In this document: piece after piece, positions 7,788-16,599 of the stretch
How the letters are laid out: the number at the start of each line of letters is the position of its first letter
Numbering within the stretch: the first letter of the stretch is position 1
Assembly: GCF_003574035.1 (NCBI RefSeq)
Contig: NZ_QWKY01000038.1
Span: 1 to 33,515 of the forward strand
Length of the DNA: 33,515 nucleotides
DNA from: Meiothermus hypogaeus
GTDB lineage: Bacteria; Deinococcota; Deinococci; Deinococcales; Thermaceae
Direction: 5' to 3'
Translations under genes and position numbers: made by a program
The notes under the pieces: generated by a model
What the model saw: only the letters and a program-made list of their open reading frames with translations
What the model was told of the DNA's origin: nothing
Database searches by the model: none

Positions 7788-7816
7788 TTGACAGTGAGGA
7801 ATGACTGATATAGACT
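7788..7816 (+). promoter_or_regulatory. Promoter of the sugar-binding protein gene
   Basis: A perfect TTGACA (7788-7793), a 17 bp spacer and TAGACT (7811-7816) are followed by a leader of about 85 nt. An AGGAGG SD is at 7897-7902. Confidence 0.65.
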
Positions 7817-7835
7817 TCCCGGAGGAAGTTCTTCC
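7814..7835. promoter_or_regulatory. Operator-like palindromes at the transcription start
   Basis: ACTTCC-cgga-GGAAGT (7814-7829) overlaps GGAAG-TT-CTTCC (7824-7835). They sit on the -10 box and expected start site. The GGAAG/CTTCC half-sites recur in the leader at 7876. LacI-family operators of sugar genes have a similar form, but the regulator is not in the window. Confidence 0.45.
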
Positions 7836-7875
7836 AAAAGGCAATATAGTTTTCTTGGTGTTGTTCGGATAAGCA

Positions 7876-7889
7876 TGGAAGCACTTCCA
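7876..7889. promoter_or_regulatory. Second operator-like palindrome in the leader
   Basis: TGGAAG-CA-CTTCCA is a perfect palindrome with a 2 bp centre. Its centre is 53 bp (about five helical turns) from that of the palindrome at 7824-7835, so a dimer-of-dimers could loop between them. Confidence 0.45.
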
Positions 7890-7906
7890 AAGAAACAGGA
7901 GGAAAC

Positions 7907-9178
7907 ATGAAGAAGTGGCTAATAAGCGTATTGGCCTTGACCCTGACCGTGGGCGGGCTGGCCTTCGCCCAAGGTGTGACCATTCGCGTGGCGGGTGACT
8001 CGACCGCGGTGGGCGAGGGTGGCCGCTGGATGAAGGCCAAGTCGGAGGAGTGGGCCCAGAAGACCGGCAACAAAATCGAGTACATTGACTCGCCTGCCGA
8101 TACCAACGACCGTCTGGCCCTGTACCAGCAATACTGGGCAGCCCGCAGCGCCGACGTGGACGTGTACATGATCGATGTAATCTGGCCTGGTATTGTTGCG
8201 CCCCACGCTGCCGACCTCAAGCAGTTCTTCACCGAAGCTGAATTGAGCCAGTTCTTCCCCCGCATCGTGGAAAACAACACCATCCGTGGCAAGCTGACCT
8301 CAATCCCCTTCTTCACCGACGCGGGCCTGCTCTACTACCGCACCGACCTGTTGCAGAAATATGGCTTCCAGCGTCCGCCCCAAACCTGGACAGAGCTCGA
8401 CCAGCAAGCCACCCGCATCCAAGCCGGTGAACGCCAGGCAGGTAACCGTGACTTCTGGGGCTTTGTCTGGCAGGGGAAAGCCTATGAGGGCCTGACCTGC
8501 GATGCCCTCGAGTGGATTTTCTCCATGGGCGGGGGTCGCATCGTTGAGCCCGATGGCCGGGTCAGCATCAACAACGCCCAGGCCATTGCCGCCCTCAACA
8601 TGGTGCGCAGTTGGGTAGGCCGCATTTCGCCTCCAGGTGTGACCAGCTACGCCGAAGAAGAGGCCCGCAACGCCTTCCAGTCGGGCAACGCTGCCTTCAT
8701 GCGTAACTGGCCTTATGCCTACAGCCTGGGTCAAAGTGAAGGTAGCGCCGTGCGGGGCAAAATTGGCGTGACCGTGCTGCCCCGTGGGGCAGGCTCCAGC
8801 GGGCGCAATGCCGCTACTCTGGGTGGCTGGCAGCTTATGGTTTCTACCTACTCCAAAAACCAGAAAGTGGCTGCCGACCTGGTCAAATACCTAACCAGCG
8901 TGGAGGTGCAAAAAGACAACGCCATCAGCCTGTCGCGTCTGCCCACCCGCCCGGCCCTCTACAACGATGCCCAGGTGCTGGCCAAGAACGCCTTCTTCAA
9001 AGACCTGCTGCCGGTCTTCCAGAACGCCGTGGGTCGTCCTTCGGGCGTAGCCGGGGCTCGCTATAACCAGGTTTCCGAAGCTTTCTGGACTGGTGTACAC
9101 GAAGCCATCACCGGGCGTAAGCCCGCCGCCCAGGCCGTGCGGGACATGGAAGCCGCCTTCCGGCGCATCCTGCGCTAG
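7907..9178 (+). CDS. ABC sugar transporter, substrate-binding protein
   Basis: This 423-residue protein has a signal peptide ([21 protein letters not shown], cut near residue 21). It has the layout of family-1 solute-binding proteins for maltose, trehalose or sucrose: [19 protein letters not shown] at the start of the mature chain, then [11 protein letters not shown] near residue 90 and [22 protein letters not shown] near residue 130. It would capture an oligosaccharide outside the membrane for the two permeases encoded after a 0.6 kb gap. No ATPase gene is nearby; in Thermaceae such importers often use a shared ATPase encoded elsewhere. A perfect SD (AGGAGG) precedes the ATG. Disaccharide specificity is an inference. 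Confidence 0.9.
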   Translation: MKKWLISVLALTLTVGGLAFAQGVTIRVAGDSTAVGEGGRWMKAKSEEWAQKTGNKIEYIDSPADTNDRLALYQQYWAARSADVDVYMIDVIWPGIVAPHAADLKQFFTEAELSQFFPRIVENNTIRGKLTSIPFFTDAGLLYYRTDLLQKYGFQRPPQTWTELDQQATRIQAGERQAGNRDFWGFVWQGKAYEGLTCDALEWIFSMGGGRIVEPDGRVSINNAQAIAALNMVRSWVGRISPPGVTSYAEEEARNAFQSGNAAFMRNWPYAYSLGQSEGSAVRGKIGVTVLPRGAGSSGRNAATLGGWQLMVSTYSKNQKVAADLVKYLTSVEVQKDNAISLSRLPTRPALYNDAQVLAKNAFFKDLLPVFQNAVGRPSGVAGARYNQVSEAFWTGVHEAITGRKPAAQAVRDMEAAFRRILR

Positions 9179-9203
9179 GCTGCAGAGTCACAGCCTTGTT
9201 AGG

Positions 9204-9236
9204 GAATGGGGTCGGATATCCGGCCCCATTCTTTCG
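9204..9236 (+). terminator. Hairpin after the binding-protein gene
   Basis: A near-perfect stem (GAATGGGG paired with CCCCATTC, extended through TCGG/CCGG with one G-T pair) is followed by TTTCGT. It begins 26 nt after the stop codon and could attenuate or protect the binding-protein mRNA. Confidence 0.55.
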
Positions 9237-9302
9237 TAGCAAAGGGTGAAGCCTTTCAAAAGCGCCAATGCACCTTTCCAAGCCGCAGGTCTTGCTTTGT
9301 GG

Positions 9303-9504
9303 GTAATACTAGATTCGGTTGATTCGTTACCGAACGGTAACGAATCAACAGGGCCGAAGTTATCCGCGTAGCGGAGGGCGATACCGCCCCTTGGAAGGCA
9401 GACGCTTTCTTCGCTGACCGTTCGGGAGGGGTGTGCTCTAGGATTCAAAAAGACAACCTACAGTTTTTTTGGTTTTGTAAACTGTCTTTTTGAATCCGGT
9501 ATAA
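9303..9504 (+). mobile_element. MITE-like repeat, copy A
   Basis: Left end TAATACTAGATTC (9304-9316) and right end GAATCCGGTATAA (9492-9504) are similar inverted ends. The order inside is: a 14 bp hairpin (arms 9318-9331 and 9336-9349, loop GAAC); two mini-hairpins (CCGC-GTA-GCGG and GGGCG-ATAC-CGCCC); and an inner inverted repeat, GGATTCAAAAAGACA (9441-9455) with CTGTCTTTTTGAATCC (9482-9497). GTGG occurs on both sides (9299-9302 and 9505-9508), consistent with a target duplication. No transposase is encoded, so it is non-autonomous. The same family is at 21068-21383 and 29892-30086. Confidence 0.75.
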
Positions 9505-9793
9505 GTGGCTGGATTTGGCATTTCGCGTATAGCTATTGGTTGTTGTGGTATGGGCATACGATGCATGTTTGGCGAATCTTGGAATTCAGCCACTTGAACC
9601 GATATAGTACCTGTGTCTTGGAACAATCTCGCCAAGCTACTTGTGAAGGTCAGCTAGTGGTCCGGTAACCAGGAACTCGGTATAAGCAGCAGTCCCTCTC
9701 AATGAGCCGCACATCGCAATTTTGGGTAATCAACGTGCTTCAAAGCATGCGGCAAAATATGTTACCGGTGCACTAGGGTGGAGGTGGATATAG

Positions 9794-10675
9794 ATGCTCA
9801 CTGTTCGGCAAACCCGCTTGGCCTGGCTGCTAGTCTTGCCCACGCTGCTAGTAGTGGCCTTTGTGGCAGGTTATCCGCTGGCCCAGGTATTTTATTACTC
9901 GTTTCACCGGGCCGACATCTCGTTTGTAGAGCCCACCGAGTTTGTGGGTTTCAAGAACTATCTTTTTTTGCTCCAGGACCCCGATTTTAGGGGGGCTCTC
10001 TGGAACACCCTGCGATTCACCTTTGTTTCGGTTTTCCTCGAGACCGTGCTGGGTTTGGCCATTGCCCTGGTGATCCACTCCAACTTCAAGGGGCGCGGTA
10101 TCGTGCGGGCCGCCATCCTGATTCCCTGGGCCATCCCCACGGTGGTCTCGGCCAAGATGTGGCAGTGGATGCTCAACGACATCTACGGAGTGATTAACGT
10201 AATCCTGGTCAACACCGGCCTGGTGGCTAACAAGATTGCCTTCCTGGCCAACCCCAACACGGTGTTGTGGGCGATGGTGGCGGTGGACGTCTGGAAAACC
10301 ACCCCTTTTATGGCTTTGCTGCTCCTGGCGGGTTTGCAGCTCATTCCCAGTGACATCTACGAGGCCGCCGATATTGACGGCGCGAGCAAGTGGCAGCAGT
10401 TCTGGACGCTGACCCTGCCGCTCCTGACCCCAGCTTTGGTGGTGGCCCTTATTTTCCGTACCCTGGATGCGCTGCGGGTCTTCGACGTGATTTTTGTGAT
10501 GGTAGGGGTCAACACCGCCACCCGAAGCCTGGCCATCTACAACCGCCAGACCCTGATTGACTTTCAGGATCTGGGCTATGGTTCCACGGTTTCGGTGGCC
10601 ATCCTGGTGATTATCTTCATCTTTGTGTTCTTGTACATGCGCGTAGCCGGACGGGGGGTGCGCGGTGAGGACTAA
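9794..10675 (+). CDS. ABC sugar transporter permease (MalF type)
   Basis: This 293-residue protein has six predicted membrane helices. The cytoplasmic EAA loop reads EAADIDGASKWQQFWTLTLP at about residues 194-213. This loop docks the transporter ATPase. The N-terminus (RLAWLLVLPTLLVVAFVAGYPLAQVFYYSF) is typical of MalF/UgpA-like permeases that lack the large E. coli MalF periplasmic loop. It forms the channel with the next gene product for the sugar delivered by the binding protein at 7907. The ATG is preceded by GGAGGTGG at good spacing. Its 3' end overlaps the next gene by 11 bp. Confidence 0.92.
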   Translation: MLTVRQTRLAWLLVLPTLLVVAFVAGYPLAQVFYYSFHRADISFVEPTEFVGFKNYLFLLQDPDFRGALWNTLRFTFVSVFLETVLGLAIALVIHSNFKGRGIVRAAILIPWAIPTVVSAKMWQWMLNDIYGVINVILVNTGLVANKIAFLANPNTVLWAMVAVDVWKTTPFMALLLLAGLQLIPSDIYEAADIDGASKWQQFWTLTLPLLTPALVVALIFRTLDALRVFDVIFVMVGVNTATRSLAIYNRQTLIDFQDLGYGSTVSVAILVIIFIFVFLYMRVAGRGVRGED

Positions 10676-11513
10676 AGGTCTGGGTTACTACGCAGGGCGG
10701 GTACTGTTCTACGCGCTGGTGGTTTTTATCGTTATATACAGCGTGTTTCCGTTCTACTGGGCGGTCATCAGCAGTTTCAAGACCAGCGATGCCCTCTTCA
10801 GCTCCAATCCCAGCTTTTTACCGATTCCCTTCACCCTGACCCATTACCAGAACGTGTTCAGTGGGGCCGCCTTTGGACGCAACCTGCTCAACTCGTTGAT
10901 TGTGGCCGGGGGGGCTACCCTGATTTGTCTGGTGTTGGGCGTAATGGCGGCCTATGCGCTGGGTCGCTTGCGCTTTCCTCCCAAGAATGCGGTGCTCTAC
11001 ATCGTGCTGGCCATGACCATGTTCCCCCAGGTTTCGGTACTTTCGGGGATGTTTGTGTTGCTGCGCGAGACGGGCCTCTTCAATACCCATGCCGGTTTGA
11101 TTCTTTCGTACCTGCTCTTTACCCTGCCCTTTACGGTCTGGGTGCTGACGGGCTATTTTCGCGGATTGCCGCGGGAGCTCGAGGAGGCTGCTTATGTGGA
11201 CGGGGCCACCCCCATCCAGACCCTGCTCCAGGTCATGCTGCCCCTTACCGGCCCCGGTCTGGTGACTACTGGCTTGCTGGCTTTTATTGCCGCCTGGAAC
11301 GAGTACCTTTTTGCCCTGACCTTTACCATCGGCAATAACGTACGGACGGTGCCAGTGGCCATTGCTTCCTTTGGTGGGGCTACCCCCTTCGAGATCCCCT
11401 GGGGTTCGATTATGGCGGCTTCGGTGGTGGTGACGGTGCCGCTGGTGATCCTGGTGCTAGTCTTCCAGCAGCGCATTGTGGCGGGTTTGACGGCGGGCGC
11501 AGTCAAGGGATAG
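10665..11513 (+). CDS. ABC sugar transporter permease (MalG type)
   Basis: This 282-residue MalG-like permease has six helices and a clear EAA loop (EEAAYVDGATPIQTLLQVML) at about residues 176-195. The YSVFPFYWAVISSFKTSDALF segment at about residues 25-45 is characteristic of the class. It starts with a GTG that overlaps the end of the upstream permease gene, so the two are translationally coupled and form a heterodimer. The ATPase subunit is not encoded here. It ends 24 bp before the carboxypeptidase start. Confidence 0.92.
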   Translation: MRTKGLGYYAGRVLFYALVVFIVIYSVFPFYWAVISSFKTSDALFSSNPSFLPIPFTLTHYQNVFSGAAFGRNLLNSLIVAGGATLICLVLGVMAAYALGRLRFPPKNAVLYIVLAMTMFPQVSVLSGMFVLLRETGLFNTHAGLILSYLLFTLPFTVWVLTGYFRGLPRELEEAAYVDGATPIQTLLQVMLPLTGPGLVTTGLLAFIAAWNEYLFALTFTIGNNVRTVPVAIASFGGATPFEIPWGSIMAASVVVTVPLVILVLVFQQRIVAGLTAGAVKG

Positions 11514-11523
11514 TCAAAAGGCA

Positions 11524-11529
11524 TATGAT
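11524..11529 (+). promoter_or_regulatory. -10 box of the carboxypeptidase gene
   Basis: TATGAT lies 8 nt before the ATG at 11538 with no SD between, which suggests a separate, leaderless or near-leaderless transcript. The -35 region falls inside the upstream permease gene and is not clear. Confidence 0.4.
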
Positions 11530-11537
11530 GGGCCGGT

Positions 11538-13046
11538 ATGACTGCCCAGGATGCATACCGCTGGCTTTTGGAACACAGCAAAGAGACGGCCTATCTGGCT
11601 TCGTTTGGCAAACTGGCGGGTTGGGATCAGGCGGCCTATATTCCCAAAAAAGGCCACCCCCACCGCGCCATGATGCAGGCCACGCTGGCCAGGCTGCTGC
11701 ACCAGCGGGCTACCGACCCCCGCATTGGGGAGATGCTCGCCATCGTGGAGGGTTCGGACTGGTTGGGGCCACCCGAGTCGGTGGAGGCGGTGAATGTGCG
11801 GGAGTGGCGGCGGGCCTACGACCTGCAGACTAAAATTCCCGAGCGTCTGGCCGTAGAGCTGGCCCAGGCCACCAGCGAGGGAGAAGCCATCTGGCAAGAG
11901 GCCCGTCCCATAAACGACTGGCAAGGCTTCAAGCCGGTGCTAAAGAAGATTTTTGCCCTGACCCGCGAGGCCGCCGACGCCATAGGCTACAAAGAGGAAC
12001 GCTACGATGCCTTGCTCGACCAGTATGAGCCGGGGGCCACAGCCCGGCAGCTCGAGGCCACCTTTGGGCAGTTGCGTGAGGCCACCGTACAGTTGCTGGG
12101 GCGTATTAAGGGTAGCTCGCGCCGGCCCGATACCTCGGTGCTCCGCCGCCGCTTTCCCCAGGCCGCCCAGGAGGCTTTCGGTAAGGAGGTCATTAGTAAA
12201 ATTGGCTTCGACCTGGAAGCCGGGCGACTCGATGTAGTAGCCCACCCCTTCATGCAGGGGATTGGCCCTGGCGATGTGCGCCTGACCACCCGCTACTTTG
12301 AGGATTACTTCAACGCGGGTTTCTTTGGCATTGTGCACGAGATGGGCCATGGGTTGTACGGGCAGGGCTTGCTGGCCGAACATTTTGGAACGCCCATGGG
12401 GAGCGAAATCTCCCTAGGCATGCACGAGTCGCAAAGCCGCACCTGGGAAAACCTGGTGGGGCGTAGCCTGGGCTTCTGGCGCTACTTCTGGCCCACAGCC
12501 CAGCAGCGCTTTGAATCGCTGCGCGATGTAAGTCTGGAAGATTTCTATTTCGCTATCAATGCGGTCGAGCCCAGCTTGATCCGGGTGGAGGCTGATGAAG
12601 TAACCTACAACCTGCACATCCTTATTCGCTTTGAGATCGAGCTGGCTTTGTTGCGCGGTGAGCTGGATATAGACGACGCCCCCGAAGCCTGGGATGCCAA
12701 GTACCAGGCCTATCTGGGGGTTCGTGCACCTGAAATTCGGGATGGGGTGATGCAGGATGTGCACTGGTCGGCGGGACTGATTGGTTATTTCCCTACCTAT
12801 TCACTGGGCAACCTGTATGGGGCGCAGCTGTTTGCGCAAGCCGAAAAAGACCTGGGGCCGCTGGAAGCTCAGTTTGAGCGAGGCGAGTTTGCGCCTTTGC
12901 TCAACTGGACCCGGGAAAAGATTCATCACCAGGGGAGCCGCTACTGGCCCCGCGACCTGCTAAAGCAGGTGACGGGCGAAGATCTCAACCCGCAGTACCT
13001 GGTGGAGTATCTGAACCGCAAATTTGGAATGCTGTATGCGCTGTGA
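11538..13046 (+). CDS. Metallocarboxypeptidase, M32 family (Taq type)
   Basis: This 502-residue protein matches thermostable carboxypeptidase Taq in length and motifs. The zinc motif HEMGH is at residues 267-271, with Glu297 in HESQSR as third ligand. Family landmarks such as [22 protein letters not shown] and [20 protein letters not shown] are all present. It would remove C-terminal amino acids from peptides in the cytoplasm, acting in peptide recycling; M32 enzymes generally accept many residues but not Pro. It has no SD and is probably leaderless. It is convergent with the Nudix gene, with only 2 bp between stop codons. Confidence 0.95.
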   Translation: MTAQDAYRWLLEHSKETAYLASFGKLAGWDQAAYIPKKGHPHRAMMQATLARLLHQRATDPRIGEMLAIVEGSDWLGPPESVEAVNVREWRRAYDLQTKIPERLAVELAQATSEGEAIWQEARPINDWQGFKPVLKKIFALTREAADAIGYKEERYDALLDQYEPGATARQLEATFGQLREATVQLLGRIKGSSRRPDTSVLRRRFPQAAQEAFGKEVISKIGFDLEAGRLDVVAHPFMQGIGPGDVRLTTRYFEDYFNAGFFGIVHEMGHGLYGQGLLAEHFGTPMGSEISLGMHESQSRTWENLVGRSLGFWRYFWPTAQQRFESLRDVSLEDFYFAINAVEPSLIRVEADEVTYNLHILIRFEIELALLRGELDIDDAPEAWDAKYQAYLGVRAPEIRDGVMQDVHWSAGLIGYFPTYSLGNLYGAQLFAQAEKDLGPLEAQFERGEFAPLLNWTREKIHHQGSRYWPRDLLKQVTGEDLNPQYLVEYLNRKFGMLYAL

Positions 13047-13048
13047 CC

Positions 13049-13618
13049 TCAAATAGCCTGATGCTGGGTAAGTGCCTGAGCAGCGACCTGATGAACTACC
13101 GCCCTGAACTTACCCCAGTCGGCCCAGGTAGCGCCCAGTTCTTTGGAAAAATGGGGGGGTAGGCCCTCGAGGTTCAGGGCAATTTCCAGCAGACCCGGCG
13201 CGGAAACCTCTCGAAAATTGCTGATTTGCTCGAGGTGATCCTGTGGGCGTGGGGTGCTTTCGGCGGCCAGCAGAAAAACGTAGCTATGGAACAGGCGGCC
13301 TTCGTTGTGTTGATAGGTAATGTGGGCCAGATAGCGCAGAATTTGGGCTTGTAGTCCGGTTTCCTGCCAACTTTCGCGCTCGAGGGCCTCCAGCACCGAT
13401 TCACCGGGCAATATGCTTCCGGTGGGTAAGCGGTAGATCCCAGCAGGATAGAAGGGTTTGGTGATAGTCAGAAACTTACCACTGGGTCGCTGGTATACCA
13501 GACAGACTTCCGCAATACGGGTTCTGCTAATCGCTAAATAGGAGTTTGAGCCCAGATTCTGGGTGTTTTCATAAGGTCTGCCAAAGCGCTGGGCCAACTC
13601 CAGTAACTCTTGCTGCAT
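13049..13618 (-). CDS. Nudix hydrolase-like protein
   Basis: This 189-residue protein has a recognisable Nudix box at residues 67-89 (GSILPGE, then RESWQETGL). Two positions depart from the consensus G-x5-E-x7-REUxEExGU: Ser83 replaces the aliphatic residue and Gln85 replaces the first Glu of the EE pair. The metal-binding Glu82 and Glu86 remain. A preceding YRLPTG and the HITYQHNEGRLFHSYVFLL strand fit the fold. It may hydrolyse a nucleoside-diphosphate derivative; the substrate is unknown and the Gln change makes activity uncertain. A TAGTTT box lies 6 nt before the ATG. Confidence 0.8.
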   Translation of the reverse strand: MQQELLELAQRFGRPYENTQNLGSNSYLAISRTRIAEVCLVYQRPSGKFLTITKPFYPAGIYRLPTGSILPGESVLEALERESWQETGLQAQILRYLAHITYQHNEGRLFHSYVFLLAAESTPRPQDHLEQISNFREVSAPGLLEIALNLEGLPPHFSKELGATWADWGKFRAVVHQVAAQALTQHQAI

Positions 13619-13708
13619 GCAAGAAAACTACCATAATCTGCGCGGTTGAATTTGCCCCGTTTCTTGTTGGCATCAACTTACATAGCCGCCGACCGCCCTG
13701 TGCTAAGG

Positions 13709-13714
13709 TAAGCT
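13709..13714 (+). promoter_or_regulatory. -10 box of ispH (leaderless)
   Basis: TAAGCT is followed by 6 nt and the ATG at 13721. No SD is present. Confidence 0.45.
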
Positions 13715-13720
13715 CTCGGT

Positions 13721-14749
13721 ATGGTGGAGAAAATTTTTCTGGCCAAGCCCAGGGGTTTTTGTGCCGGGGTGGTCATGGCCATCGAGGCCGTAGAGAAGGC
13801 GGCTAGGGAATTGCGCGACGAGGGCGAACTGGTGGTCTACCATGCCATCGTTCACAACGATGTGGTGGTCAAACGCCTGCAAGAACGGCACGGTGTGCAT
13901 TTTGTCGAAGACCTGGCCGAGGTCGAACAACTGCGCTCTGAGCTTGCCAGCACGGGTAAAAAACTGAACGAAACTGTGGTCTTCTCAGCCCACGGGATTC
14001 CCCCCTGGTTGCGAACCGAGGCGGCGGAGCGCAACCTGTACCAGATTGACGCTACCTGTCCGCTGGTAACCAAAGTTCACAGCGAGGCCAAGCGCTATGC
14101 CCGCGAGGGCTATACCATTCTGCTAATTGGTGACTCTGCGGATCACCAGGAAATCAAAGGTACCCGCGGTGAAGCCCCCGAGAACACCATTCTGGTAGCC
14201 GTACATACCCATGTGGGCCGTGATCCTCGCCTGGCCGACCCCCACACCGTCGAGGTGCCCGACCCTGAAAAGGTGGTGGTGCTGACCCAGACCACCCTTT
14301 CGGTGGATGATACCCTGGCTACTGTTGACATCCTCAAGCGGCGCTTTCCCGAGCTGGTCGTCCCCAGCCGCCACGACCTGTGCTACGCCACCAAAAACCG
14401 CCAGGATGCTGTCAAGCAGATTGCGCCGCAGGTGGATATGTTCCTGGTGCTGACCAGCCCCACCTCCTCCAACGGCATGCGCCTGCTGGAGCTGGCCCAA
14501 AGCCTGGTAGGGCGGGCCGAGCGCATCAATACTGTTGCAGACCTGCGGCCCGAGTGGCTCGAGGGTGTGCGGGCCATAGGCATCACCTCGGCGGCCTCCA
14601 CCCCGGACGACCTGGTGCAGGAAGTGGTGGCCTACTTCAAGCAGCAGAACCCGGCCCTCGAGGTCATCGAGGAAGGGGAGTGGGAAGACATCGAATTCCG
14701 TGAGCCCAGGCGGGTATCGCCCCAGGAAGTTCTGGCCAGCCGGGCCTAG
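13721..14749 (+). CDS. ispH: 4-hydroxy-3-methylbut-2-enyl diphosphate reductase
   Basis: IspH (LytB) performs the last step of the MEP pathway, reducing HMBPP to IPP and DMAPP with a [4Fe-4S] cluster. The three cluster cysteines are visible: Cys14 (KPRGFCAGV), Cys113 ([11 protein letters not shown]) and Cys221 ([10 protein letters not shown]). Substrate-binding segments HNDVVV, SAHG and [11 protein letters not shown] are present; the last varies slightly from the usual SPTSSNSxRL. The length of 342 residues is slightly above the common 310-320. The product feeds carotenoid, quinone and membrane isoprenoid synthesis. The dihydrouridine synthase gene follows after 26 bp. Confidence 0.95.
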   Translation: MVEKIFLAKPRGFCAGVVMAIEAVEKAARELRDEGELVVYHAIVHNDVVVKRLQERHGVHFVEDLAEVEQLRSELASTGKKLNETVVFSAHGIPPWLRTEAAERNLYQIDATCPLVTKVHSEAKRYAREGYTILLIGDSADHQEIKGTRGEAPENTILVAVHTHVGRDPRLADPHTVEVPDPEKVVVLTQTTLSVDDTLATVDILKRRFPELVVPSRHDLCYATKNRQDAVKQIAPQVDMFLVLTSPTSSNGMRLLELAQSLVGRAERINTVADLRPEWLEGVRAIGITSAASTPDDLVQEVVAYFKQQNPALEVIEEGEWEDIEFREPRRVSPQEVLASRA

Positions 14750-14769
14750 ACGCCAGAAAATTTTCGTAA

Positions 14770-15792
<1,023 letters not shown>

Positions 15793-15939
15793 CAGCGCAA
15801 AACCCTGTATGTAGATTGTTAATATCCCGTTTACCACTTGGTTCTAGGCTGGTTAATGCAGTCCGGAAGGTCAAAGGCTGGGGTGGGCGATGACCCAACC
15901 GGCCCGCCGACACAAGCGTATAGAATCAAAGGGTCAAAC

Positions 15940-16596
15940 ATGCGGATTTTACTGGTAGAGGATGAAGCCGGTCTGGCGGGGCCCCTGGTAGCCCTGCTGC
16001 GACGCGAGCGCTACGAGGTGGAGTGGGCCGATAACACCGCCCAGGCCCAGAAGCTGGTAGACGAACTCGAGCCTGACCTGATTGCCCTGGATGTGATGCT
16101 CCCGGAGGGGGACGATGCGGGGTTTCGTCTGGCCGAGCAACTCCGCCAGGGGGGCTACGGTGGGGCCATTTTGTTTCTTACTGCCCGCGACACCGTGGAG
16201 GACCGGGTGTTGGGGCTGGACATAGGAGGGGACGATTATCTGGTCAAGCCCTTTTCCCTCGAGGAGTTCCTGGCGCGGGTGCGGGCCCTGCTGCGGCGGG
16301 GGGGTACTACCCGCCAGACAGTGCTCGAGCGCGGCCCCCTGCGGATAGAGTTTGCCAGCCGCAAAGTGTACTGGAACCAGCGGCTGGTTTCCTTATCGGA
16401 TAAGGAATTTGCCCTGCTGGAGCGGCTGGCTTTGTACCCCGAGCGGGTTTTTGGGGTGGACGAACTGCTGGAGAAGATATTTCCCAACACCGAGTCGGGC
16501 CACCGGATTCTGCGGGTATATGTACATCGCTTACGGGAGAAGTTGGGGGAGAATGTAATTGCCACCCTGCCGGGGGGCTACGTTCTGGGAGTCTGA
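15940..16596 (+). CDS. Two-component response regulator, OmpR family
   Basis: This 218-residue protein has an N-terminal receiver domain with acidic pocket Glu7/Asp8, phosphoacceptor Asp51 (LIALDVMLPEG), Thr81 and Lys103 (DYLVKPF). A C-terminal winged-helix DNA-binding domain follows (about 125-218, ending HRLREKLGENVIATLPGGYVLG). The start at 15940 (MRILLVEDE) is certain from the domain; an in-frame upstream ATG at 15838 would add 34 unrelated residues. The partner kinase gene starts 3 bp after its stop. The pair probably senses an envelope signal; the secreted protein encoded next may be the sensor partner or target. Confidence 0.95.
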   Translation: MRILLVEDEAGLAGPLVALLRRERYEVEWADNTAQAQKLVDELEPDLIALDVMLPEGDDAGFRLAEQLRQGGYGGAILFLTARDTVEDRVLGLDIGGDDYLVKPFSLEEFLARVRALLRRGGTTRQTVLERGPLRIEFASRKVYWNQRLVSLSDKEFALLERLALYPERVFGVDELLEKIFPNTESGHRILRVYVHRLREKLGENVIATLPGGYVLGV

Positions 16597-16599
16597 CCG

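Larger units (their letters stand above)
9179..9793. other. Gene-free gap inside the ABC transporter locus
   Basis: No coding sequence is supported. The 615 bp hold the hairpin at 9204, MITE copy A at 9303-9504 and about 290 bp of unassigned sequence before the first permease. No confident promoter is seen in that last part. Confidence 0.6.

Noticed and set aside
9438-9635. Small minus-strand open frame across the MITE right end
   Set aside because: It is composed of repeat sequence, and similar frames occur only where the repeat occurs.
15838-15939. Upstream ATG of the response regulator
   Set aside because: It adds 34 residues before the conserved receiver start MRILLVEDE.
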